From a virus, in IMG/VR virus record IMGVR_UViG_3300018423_000044, positions 1-29,323 of that record: 29,323 nucleotides of DNA; one strand, given 5' to 3'. How positions within the stretch are numbered: position 1 is the stretch's first letter; each line of letters starts with the position of its first letter. A program made the translations under genes and the position numbers. Below, piece by piece: positions 14,496 through 21,578 of this stretch. The notes beneath the pieces were generated by a model. It was given only the letters and a program-made list of their open reading frames with translations, ran no database searches and was not told the DNA's origin.

Positions 14496-15161
14496 TTACT
14501 CCTTATAGTTTGATTTGAGTAACGAGAGGAAATTCTTGAACTCACGCGCTTGCGTCTCATAGAGATTTTTGCGTGGAGCATTTTTAATTTCAGTCTCCAT
14601 CTTTTCAATTACTTGAGGTTCGATAACGCCATTATTCCATACCCACTCTACGCCTTCCATAATCCCATTAACAAATGCTGCAGGCGCAGATGGATCTTGA
14701 ACGATGTCAACAGTGTTGAGGATGAAATCCTCTTTCACATACATCGTGCCGTTTCGTTGCTCAAGACTACCCATACCACGAGTTGATACACCTAGTCTGA
14801 CTCCCCCATCAAGAAGACCTTTAACAATCTTACCATTCGGAGTATCCAGTATAGATGCTTTTCCTACCACATCATTTCCTTCGAATCGAAGATCTGTGAT
14901 GAGGTGAGAAACTTTGTCAAGGTTAACAGTCGGACCTTCGGGATGATTTAGTTCTCCCACTGATCGCTTTTCTTTAACCTGTTCTGTAACGTACTTGTTT
15001 ACCGCATTCTCCATAATAGGTCTAGGATAAACACGTCCGTTTCTATTCTTTTGTTCTGCTTGTGCAAAGACACCTTCGATAGCATAAGACTTACCACCGC
15101 CTTCTTTTGCTTCGGTGATTACATGCAAGTCCTGTTCGGTGTATTCTGAAATAAGTTTCAT
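14496..15161 (-). CDS. 21: Prohead maturation protease gp21
   Basis: The 221-residue protein (T4: 212) is the prohead serine protease of the T4/herpes assemblin fold. Conserved parts are EGVFAQAEQKNRNGRVYPRP, the catalytic His in GELNHPEG (H73) and the catalytic Ser in LGVSTRGMG (S126). It is packed into the prohead core and, once activated, cleaves gp23, gp67, gp68 and gp22 after (L/I)-x-E motifs. The start has AAGGAAAT at good distance. The gene directly follows the 68-residue gene with no gap. Confidence 0.96.
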   Translation of the reverse strand: MKLISEYTEQDLHVITEAKEGGGKSYAIEGVFAQAEQKNRNGRVYPRPIMENAVNKYVTEQVKEKRSVGELNHPEGPTVNLDKVSHLITDLRFEGNDVVGKASILDTPNGKIVKGLLDGGVRLGVSTRGMGSLEQRNGTMYVKEDFILNTVDIVQDPSAPAAFVNGIMEGVEWVWNNGVIEPQVIEKMETEIKNAPRKNLYETQAREFKNFLSLLKSNYKE

Positions 15162-15368
15162 CTACATTTCCTTTGCAAAAGCAACACCCATCTTCTCTGC
15201 TTCTCGCTGACTACGATAGGTGTCTAATTTTTCACCGTCAATATAAACAGTGAATCCCTTCTTGTCTTTGTGAACCATGACATTAGTCTTGTTCACTTTC
15301 TTAGAAAACACATGATCACCCGGAGGCATCTTCTTTGCCGCTTCTCTGATTTCCTTGAATGTTCTCAT
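15162..15368 (-). CDS. 68-residue basic protein in the prohead operon (gp68 position)
   Basis: This 68-residue basic protein (KEIREAAKKMPPGDHV, then VMVHKDKKGFTVYIDGEKLDTY, then an EKMGVAFAKEM tail) lies directly before gene 21, where T4 has prohead core gene 68. T4 gp68 is about twice as long, so equivalence is only positional. A short beta hairpin flanked by helices is likely. Its ATG overlaps the end of the methyltransferase-like gene (ATGA). The function is unknown; a role as a prohead core or internal protein is inference from the neighbours. Confidence 0.75.
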   Translation of the reverse strand: MRTFKEIREAAKKMPPGDHVFSKKVNKTNVMVHKDKKGFTVYIDGEKLDTYRSQREAEKMGVAFAKEM

Positions 15369-16129
15369 TTAATATTCTCTATATTAACGAATCTCATTTC
15401 CCAAGTACCGTCAAATCTTTTAAGTCGGCAGTTATCTTCTAAGATTGCCATCTCATCAGATGGCATTTTCTTATCTATCGATCTTGTTGATATCAGAACT
15501 TCTTTGATACCATACTTGCGAAAATTCGCAAAGATCTTTTTTATCTTTCCTGCGTTAGGTTCCACGAACTGTGAATCCCACACCGGGAAAAACCTATGAA
15601 GTATCGCGGTTTCTATTCCTTCGTCTTCGAAGTTTTTAGAACCGTCTCTACTTCTAATTTCAAAGTTCTCGTCGTAGATACTGTTGCAAATATAATTGCA
15701 CATGTGATCTACACCGTAGAACTTTCTAAACCTCTGGAAGAATCTTTCTTGTCCTTCCCATTCTGCACCCACAACATTCTTTTGATTGTTGTAGTGCTTG
15801 AACCAGAATTCGAAATAACCGCAACCTGATCCAAAATTTAAATACCTAACATCTCTTTCTAAGTAATGTGAATAGAGTCCATGATGATGTAAAAAATGAT
15901 TATGATGAACTCTAGTACACAAATACTGCATCAGACTTACATGTTGTTGTTCTAATTTAGTAGGGTCATCTTTTCTAATTTTTATCCAATCCTCGAAGGT
16001 ATCGAATAAAAAGGAATATGTTTCTACTAAAAAATCTTCAACGCGGTCCTGTGCAAAATGATCGTAAAGATTACCCATACCTCGGGTTCGATCAAAATTT
16101 AATAAAGGACCTAAGTCTTCAACTTTCAT
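15365..16129 (-). CDS. Class I SAM methyltransferase-like protein
   Basis: The 254-residue protein contains RYLNFGSGCGYFEFWF (about 95-110), which fits motif I of class I SAM-dependent methyltransferases (hhDxGxGxG, with Asn in place of Asp). An acidic residue follows the next strand (VVGAEWEGQ), as in motif II. A histidine-rich stretch HHNHFLHHHGLYSHY (75-89) precedes it. No DPPY/NPPY-type catalytic motif of DNA adenine or cytosine-N4 methylases is seen, so the target may be protein, RNA or a small molecule. It sits between prohead core gene 67 and the 68-residue gene, with its own late promoter 7 bases before the ATG and no ribosome-binding site. Confidence 0.65.
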   Translation of the reverse strand: MKVEDLGPLLNFDRTRGMGNLYDHFAQDRVEDFLVETYSFLFDTFEDWIKIRKDDPTKLEQQHVSLMQYLCTRVHHNHFLHHHGLYSHYLERDVRYLNFGSGCGYFEFWFKHYNNQKNVVGAEWEGQERFFQRFRKFYGVDHMCNYICNSIYDENFEIRSRDGSKNFEDEGIETAILHRFFPVWDSQFVEPNAGKIKKIFANFRKYGIKEVLISTRSIDKKMPSDEMAILEDNCRLKRFDGTWEMRFVNIENIK

Positions 16130-16136
16130 GTTAAAT

Positions 16137-16144
16137 TATTTATA
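16137..16144 (-). promoter_or_regulatory. T4-type late promoter, methyltransferase-like gene
   Basis: TATAAATA on the minus strand, followed by ATTTAAC and then the ATG at 16129. It lies between the gp67-like stop and this gene. By T4 spacing the leader would be about two bases. Confidence 0.8.
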
Positions 16145-16150
16145 AAAATT

Positions 16151-16486
16151 TTAATTTTCAGTTTCAGTTTCTTCTTCGTCTTCTTCGAAGTCTACTTCAA
16201 CTTCGTCTTCAAACTCTTGCTGATCTTCCTCTTCTACTTCAGGTTCTACTTCAGGAAGTTCTGCATCAGTTTGTTGGAAAATCTGTCCTGCGATCTTTGC
16301 TTTCTGTTGATCCAGTACATCACCAAGTCTTCCTCCAATCATATCTTTGAAAGTTTTTTCTGCTTGGTTGAAATTACTTTGATTTATGTGTTGAATAAAA
16401 TCTTCGATGTCTTTGCGAGCAGACTTAGCGTCTGATGAATTGACATCGGGTGTAATATCCGGTGTGATTTTTTCTGGTTCTGCCAT
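16151..16486 (-). CDS. 67: Prohead core protein gp67-like
   Basis: The 111-residue protein has a helical part (DIEDFIQHINQSNFNQAEKTF, then GGRLGDVLDQQKAKIAGQIF) and an extremely acidic C-terminal 40 residues made mostly of Glu and Asp. Small, acidic core proteins near portal and protease genes are typical of T4 gp67 and its relatives, which are cut by gp21 to internal peptides; an LPE motif at the helix/acidic boundary fits that protease. The ribosome-binding site is AAGGAG, as in genes 22 and 23. T4 gp67 is about 80 residues, so this one is longer. Identification rests on composition, pattern and context. Confidence 0.8.
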   Translation of the reverse strand: MAEPEKITPDITPDVNSSDAKSARKDIEDFIQHINQSNFNQAEKTFKDMIGGRLGDVLDQQKAKIAGQIFQQTDAELPEVEPEVEEEDQQEFEDEVEVDFEEDEEETETEN

Positions 16487-16496
16487 AATTTACTCC

Positions 16497-17177
16497 TTAT
16501 TTTTGAAAAGCAAGATACTCTTTTGTCTTGAGCGTCTTATCTACTTCAGTTTTCACATTAGTTAAGTCACTGTCTATGTTGTTAACCAATTCGCCATACG
16601 ATCCAACGGTAGGATTCGCACGAGTTCTTTCCCAAACAAGTCTTGCAATGTCTGCTTTGACTTCTTCGGTAATAGAAATACTTCCAAGAATTTCGTCGAA
16701 TTCGAATGTCGTTGCATCTACAATAGAAGAACGAACTAAGTTCACGGTAACACCACTTTCTGGTATTACAGGGTTTTGACCCGATTCACGTGTATATATG
16801 TTTCCCTTAATTGACAATACGTATCCTACGTTTGTGGTATACGGTTTTATCCTCCAACCGTTTTCTAAGAAGAATGATGTTCCCACAAAAGTATTTGCTT
16901 CAATCTGGTCACCACCAATAGCACTAATTGCAATTGGCCAAGCACCGGGTAAAGGGTCCTCTGGACTAACGGTGACCCATTCTTTCCAAGCAGAATAGAT
17001 ATCTGCTTTCACTTCAATTTCAGTTTCGCCTTCGTTAATTAATATCCATTTGTTGTAAGGATCAAACGTTACTTTTTGCCCCGAATAACATTTGTTACCG
17101 CCACCGTAAGCATAATTTGGTCCGTCTGAATCTCTCCAGAACTGCCAATTGTTATAGTTGACATGTATGAAAGGCAT
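16497..17177 (-). CDS. Virion structural protein (226 residues), unassigned
   Basis: This protein resembles a family seen in tailed phages with the pattern KWILINEGETEIEVKADIYSAWKEW, then GAWPIAISAIGGDQI, FFLENGWRIKP and SIKGNIYTRESG. The N-terminal 150 residues are beta-rich; the C-terminal 70 are helical (EEVKADIARLVWERT, NNIDSDLTNVKTEVDKTL), like a short coiled-coil tail. No enzyme motif is seen. Its stop lies 11 bases before the gp67-like ATG, and its start overlaps the previous stop (TAATG), so it is co-expressed with the 683-residue protein. A tail, fibre or baseplate component is likely from these neighbours. Confidence 0.75.
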   Translation of the reverse strand: MPFIHVNYNNWQFWRDSDGPNYAYGGGNKCYSGQKVTFDPYNKWILINEGETEIEVKADIYSAWKEWVTVSPEDPLPGAWPIAISAIGGDQIEANTFVGTSFFLENGWRIKPYTTNVGYVLSIKGNIYTRESGQNPVIPESGVTVNLVRSSIVDATTFEFDEILGSISITEEVKADIARLVWERTRANPTVGSYGELVNNIDSDLTNVKTEVDKTLKTKEYLAFQK

Positions 17178-19228
17178 TACTGGACAATTTCTTTCCAGTT
17201 AATTGTGACCATAAGACGAGCACCATTGGGATGTAGCGACTTACGAGTTTTACCAAAGAACGACCAGATCACACGAGAACCTCTAAACCCTTTGAAGTAT
17301 CCAGTGTTTGAAGTGAATGCAGCAAATGCAGACGTGTCTAGTGGCGTGTTAAATGTTTTAGTAACGTCATCGTAACCCGCGTATACTTCTGCTTGGTTAT
17401 ATGCAATAGGTTTCAAATAGTAATAGTTGCCTTCAAGCGAAGTCCAACCAGCAGGCATATTATAAAACTCAAACTTCCCGTTGTATTCGTTAACGTTGAT
17501 GGGAAACGTCACACCTCCTTGTGCTTCTGGTTCTCTTGCTTCCATACGCTCGCCGAGTTTAACTGTGACCACAGCAGGATTTGCTTGAGTAATAGAACCA
17601 ACATTGTTTACAAAGGTGCCACCGTCATCAGATAAGTTTTTCAGTGCGCCATACTGAAAGTTGTTGTAAGTGTCAGTAAGTTCTGCTTCGTATCTACCAG
17701 CAAACATTTCTTCTAAACGTACTTGCCCAAATTCATAACTAGTGCCAGCAGTTGAAAGGTCTACTGTAGTGCCAGTGATAGTTGAAAAGTCGTGCCCAGA
17801 GTGAACACAGTTAATTTCCCCTTTAATATCCATCACTGCATCAATACCGTTTGTGGCATCCGAGTCAAATGCATATGCTGAAATAGATGTTGGTTGATAC
17901 AGGGAATGGTTAGTTTCAGTGTTACTTAATGCAGGAACAGGAGAAAGAGAGAAAAGGTATTGCCATCCAGTATCAGCATATCCCTTACCCTGTGTTACAA
18001 GATTGTGATTGGATGCCCACGTTTTTGGATTACCTTTTTCATTCAAATCAATATCTGATTCAGTCCACATACTTGCAGACCATGCCTCAAGGTATTGTTC
18101 TGTTGAAGGTCCAGATACTGCAGCAACTGCGAAACAAGTCGGCAGCGAAGCAGTCTGTGACATTGCATATTCATAGTTGTTTGCGTGAATATATGAATGC
18201 ATTACAACACGTTGCCCGTCAAGGTATGTTCCAAAACGAACACGCCCAGCACCGTGCCACTGAACATCAATCCACCAGATATTGTCTTTAGTCACATCTA
18301 ATGTTGCTTGTGAATCGCCGCTACCATCTGCCTTATCGCCGTTCCAATCTGACTGTGGAATAACAAGGTCTTTCTGTGCTGCTTCGGCAATAGAACTACG
18401 AATGACTACACTGAATGTGCCATCGGCAGCAAGCTGAAAAAAGAATCCGTTATTAGCATCAAAGATACCCCATCGTTTAATAGTACCAGTTGATACCCCA
18501 ATACCGGAATTAGAACGAACTGCCGCCATATAAAGATGAGAACTTCCCGGAATATAATGATGATATGTATTACTAGACGAAGCAGCAAACCCTGTGTTTG
18601 CGACATAATCGGGATCGCCTGAACCTACAATACCAACTTGAATTGAATTGCGATTGTTTGAGTATCTACCAAACCCGCCGTTAACAGCAGTGGTTGAAAA
18701 GTTTTCAGTATATTTTTCTTGTTGTCCGAATACGTAACTACCAATGTGTGTGCCGCCTGCTACACGCAATTTACCCCATGCGTCTAATTGAGGAAGACCT
18801 TCCGCAAATCGAACGTTTGCTGAACCTGTGATGTCAACATCCATACCGTATTCTGGATTGTCATAACCCATAATGTTTTGAGCAGGAATATAAACGTCAT
18901 AAGCATCTTTAACACGAGCGATATTCGTTCCATTAAAACTAATCCAAGAATCTAATTCAGGAACCGCATTTTCATATTTAGCACTTTTGTTATAGTGAAC
19001 GGCAAGAATACCTGTACCATCACCTTTGTCGTAAACACCGTGAACGTGAACATCACCGCCTAAAAAACCGGAAATATCATATCGAGAACCAGTTTTCCAA
19101 CTGTGATCAGTATCACCGCCTTGCGCGTCTAATTTCTGATAGAATTCGAGTTCAGCGGTATGTACCATATACATACGGTCACCCGTACTACGCGGTGGTA
19201 TCTGTGTATATCGTTTTTCTCCCGCCAT
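17177..19228 (-). CDS. Large virion structural protein (683 residues), fibre or decoration-like
   Basis: This protein has no catalytic motif I recognise. It is Gly/Asn/Ser/Thr-rich and beta-rich throughout. The middle part (RWGIFDANNGFFFQLAADGT, TKDNIWWIDVQWHGAGRVRF and DGQRVVMHSYIH) resembles a concanavalin-like jelly roll found in marine phage structural proteins. The first 130 residues look like a separate attachment domain and the last 100 (GRYEAELTDTYNNFQYGAL onwards) another beta domain. It has its own late promoter 34 bases upstream and a GGAG site. A host-facing fibre or capsid/tail decoration protein is the likely role. Confidence 0.75.
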   Translation of the reverse strand: MAGEKRYTQIPPRSTGDRMYMVHTAELEFYQKLDAQGGDTDHSWKTGSRYDISGFLGGDVHVHGVYDKGDGTGILAVHYNKSAKYENAVPELDSWISFNGTNIARVKDAYDVYIPAQNIMGYDNPEYGMDVDITGSANVRFAEGLPQLDAWGKLRVAGGTHIGSYVFGQQEKYTENFSTTAVNGGFGRYSNNRNSIQVGIVGSGDPDYVANTGFAASSSNTYHHYIPGSSHLYMAAVRSNSGIGVSTGTIKRWGIFDANNGFFFQLAADGTFSVVIRSSIAEAAQKDLVIPQSDWNGDKADGSGDSQATLDVTKDNIWWIDVQWHGAGRVRFGTYLDGQRVVMHSYIHANNYEYAMSQTASLPTCFAVAAVSGPSTEQYLEAWSASMWTESDIDLNEKGNPKTWASNHNLVTQGKGYADTGWQYLFSLSPVPALSNTETNHSLYQPTSISAYAFDSDATNGIDAVMDIKGEINCVHSGHDFSTITGTTVDLSTAGTSYEFGQVRLEEMFAGRYEAELTDTYNNFQYGALKNLSDDGGTFVNNVGSITQANPAVVTVKLGERMEAREPEAQGGVTFPINVNEYNGKFEFYNMPAGWTSLEGNYYYLKPIAYNQAEVYAGYDDVTKTFNTPLDTSAFAAFTSNTGYFKGFRGSRVIWSFFGKTRKSLHPNGARLMVTINWKEIVQ

Positions 19229-19262
19229 TGTTACTCCGTAATCTTTTAGGATTAATAATCTT

Positions 19263-19270
19263 TATTTATA
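19263..19270 (-). promoter_or_regulatory. T4-type late promoter, 683-residue virion protein
   Basis: TATAAATAAAG on the minus strand begins seven bases after the stop of the preceding gene and ends 34 bases before the next ATG. Confidence 0.85.
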
Positions 19271-19276
19271 ATATTT

Positions 19277-21262
19277 TTACGCTGGGTTTCTATAATTTCT
19301 ATCTGCGACCTGATTGCTTGGAAAACTATTGTTATCTGCAGTGATAGATTGACCAGTATTTAAAATAGGATCAGATCCCGTTCGGTATACCAAAAAATCT
19401 ACAGTCGTACCACTTGCAATTTGAAACTGGTATCTAGCATCAATTTTTTCAACCGTAACTGTTAATGAGTTAGCAGAATTCAACAAAGTGCCAAAGGCAG
19501 AAGTGAACCCAGAAAACGTTGTAGTTGTATCTATAGTGGACGCAGAAGGTGTTCCTGAAACTTCAAACTCATCAAATAAAAATAACGAAGGGTTCACACT
19601 GTTATCTCTCACTGTAACACGAATACGATCTCCTGCCGCTAGAGATACAGGAATCAAACTTGAGTCTGATAATACTCCGCTAAAACTACTACCACTTGAG
19701 TTGATTCTTACTGTGGTGTTATCAGAATATGTTAGATCTGTTACAGTGTCAGCACTGACGGTTTCTACTGCATCAAAAGAAGAAACTGCAGGTTGACCAC
19801 CTGTACCGTCCCATGAATAAGGAGAAGGACTATTAAGAACAGTAACTTCTGTGTTGCCAAGCAATCGTGTAATGCTTGCTGTAACGTTTGCTACAACGGT
19901 TGTTGTTGCATTCACACCATTACGAACAGTTACGTTAGTGCCTCCATCGACATTAATTGTGACTGCACCACCTGAATTATTATAAACCATCGCATCAGTT
20001 GATCCTGAGTTAGATGTGTTGTTGGTTCCGGGATTGGCAGTTGAATAACCAGAAAAATTCCAATTAGTAAAAGAATAAGTACCTGTCGCTGTTATATACA
20101 CAGCGTGACCAGATCCACCACTTGTAAAAGTAAAATCAGTTTGGTTCGTCGTCTGCCCGTTTGTGTCAAGTAATATTGCACCGAGTGCAGAAGATGTAGA
20201 TCCTGATATTGAAATGTCGCTTGCGGTAATCGTTGCAAAATCCAATTGACCACAACCAATAAAGGTTGTACCAGTAACTTGTCTTGTCGTGCCGCCAGAT
20301 ACAGGGAAACTCATTGACCCCATATCCAAGATCGTGCAGTCTGTAATATCTAAAACATTGATGTTCGTATCTGTCATGTCCCAGATTGCACCTTCACCGG
20401 GCGATGCCATTACAGTATTGTTTAATACGAATGAGTTAGTACCTGTTGAATTACCGAATACTCTGAAGATCCAATTGCCTGATCCGATGCCAGTGCCATC
20501 TAAGAAAATCTGTTCGTTGGTTGATGAAAAATAAGAATCGCCAGTGCCTGAATCGCCAAACTCTGTTGATGCATAGAGCGTATATGATGCACCCGGACCA
20601 GACGCAAACAATCCCCAACCATTTGTACTTGTATTGTCTTGTGACACAAGTGTTGCGAGAGTAATCGGCGTACCAGATGTTCCTTGATTGACTGTAAATG
20701 CATAAGAGTTATTTGCATTAGAAGTAATACGATCAACCCATAAGTTGTTTACGTTACCACGAGCAGCAGTTACGTGTAAAGAACCGTATCCAATATCTGT
20801 GACAGCAGTCGTACTCAGGTTACCTAATGTACCGTTGTGTGCAAACGAAGAAAAAGATCCGATATTACTGACATCTAATCGAATACAATAATATGTTTTA
20901 CCAAGAACAAGTCCGGGATTATCGTTTCCGCCAACGTAAAAACCAATGATTGCTGAAGCACCACCAGTTCCGTTTGCTAATACGATTTGAAAACCGCCGT
21001 TTGCCTGTGTATCAATCAGGTTATCTTTTACCAATAACCAAACAGTCGAGGCAGATAAGTCTTCATTGAGAGCAGTACCAGCGGAGTTTTCACCGACTAT
21101 GATATACTCTTGAGCGTTAGTAAACTGAGCGCCCATGCATTCTGAACCTTCATAGTAAACTTCGTCACCAGAAGACACACCCTGCAAATCGGGGTTGTCG
21201 GTTCCGTTCCAACCTGCATCCTGCTCGCAATCATTGAGTTCTGTGCGATTGTCTACTGCCAT
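19277..21262 (-). CDS. Beta-helix-like virion/fibre protein (661 residues)
   Basis: The sequence is dominated by Ser, Thr, Gly and Asn with repeating short strands, for example GGTTRQVTGTTFIGCGQLDF, DISISGSTSSALGAILL, GHAVYITATGTYSFTNWNF and GGAVTINVDGGTNVTVRNG. This is the pattern of right-handed parallel beta-helix (pectate-lyase-like) phage fibre and receptor-binding proteins. The N-terminal 120 residues and the C-terminal 150 are separate beta domains. No hydrolase catalytic triad can be picked out by eye. The C-terminal end (QVADRNYRNPA) matches the end of the 637-residue protein two genes upstream. The start follows the small acidic gene with no gap. Confidence 0.75.
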   Translation of the reverse strand: MAVDNRTELNDCEQDAGWNGTDNPDLQGVSSGDEVYYEGSECMGAQFTNAQEYIIVGENSAGTALNEDLSASTVWLLVKDNLIDTQANGGFQIVLANGTGGASAIIGFYVGGNDNPGLVLGKTYYCIRLDVSNIGSFSSFAHNGTLGNLSTTAVTDIGYGSLHVTAARGNVNNLWVDRITSNANNSYAFTVNQGTSGTPITLATLVSQDNTSTNGWGLFASGPGASYTLYASTEFGDSGTGDSYFSSTNEQIFLDGTGIGSGNWIFRVFGNSTGTNSFVLNNTVMASPGEGAIWDMTDTNINVLDITDCTILDMGSMSFPVSGGTTRQVTGTTFIGCGQLDFATITASDISISGSTSSALGAILLDTNGQTTNQTDFTFTSGGSGHAVYITATGTYSFTNWNFSGYSTANPGTNNTSNSGSTDAMVYNNSGGAVTINVDGGTNVTVRNGVNATTTVVANVTASITRLLGNTEVTVLNSPSPYSWDGTGGQPAVSSFDAVETVSADTVTDLTYSDNTTVRINSSGSSFSGVLSDSSLIPVSLAAGDRIRVTVRDNSVNPSLFLFDEFEVSGTPSASTIDTTTTFSGFTSAFGTLLNSANSLTVTVEKIDARYQFQIASGTTVDFLVYRTGSDPILNTGQSITADNNSFPSNQVADRNYRNPA

Positions 21263-21526
21263 TTACTTGTCTTCCAAATAAGATTCTATCTCGCCAGCAA
21301 GTCCTTCGTCCATTTCTTTTTTGAATTCGAGGACTTCGTTCAGATCAAATGTCCATTCAGAAGTTTCTTTACCTTCTACGAATGATACTGTTCCATCATC
21401 ATTATAAACCATGTCGTTATCTGGTTCGAAAGTGGCAGTTAACCTCTTCTCATTGTTAGCAATATACAAAACTTCATCTGAAGTTCGGTTTAAAATACTG
21501 GCAACCTGTTCAAGGGATATCTTCAT
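21263..21526 (-). CDS. Small acidic protein (87 residues) with HTH-like N-terminus
   Basis: I do not recognise this protein. From the chosen ATG at 21526 (GGAAA 6-7 bases upstream) it begins MKISLEQVASILNRTSDEVL, which has the spacing of a short helix-turn-helix as in excisionase-like domains. A beta-rich middle and an acidic helical end (VLEFKKEMDEGLAGEIESYL) follow. A TTG at 21538 extends the frame by four codons but has no better site. It lies between two large virion genes, after a hairpin, without a late promoter of its own. It may be a chaperone or assembly factor for the next fibre protein; this is a guess from position. Confidence 0.65.
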   Translation of the reverse strand: MKISLEQVASILNRTSDEVLYIANNEKRLTATFEPDNDMVYNDDGTVSFVEGKETSEWTFDLNEVLEFKKEMDEGLAGEIESYLEDK

Positions 21527-21545
21527 AATATTTTCCAAAGTATAA

Positions 21546-21568
21546 GGGGGGGGGCACCGGAGTGCCCC
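21546..21568 (-). terminator. Hairpin after the 637-residue virion gene, C-tract instead of U-tract
   Basis: The minus-strand RNA has the same 7-bp stem as the gp23 terminator (GGGGCAC/GTGCCCC), again with a UNCG loop (UCCG). It is followed by five extra C and then TTATAC, not by a U-run. The plus strand therefore carries nine G in a row (21546-21554). It may act as a weak terminator or as an mRNA-end stabiliser. Confidence 0.65.
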
Positions 21569-21578
21569 TAATCAATTA

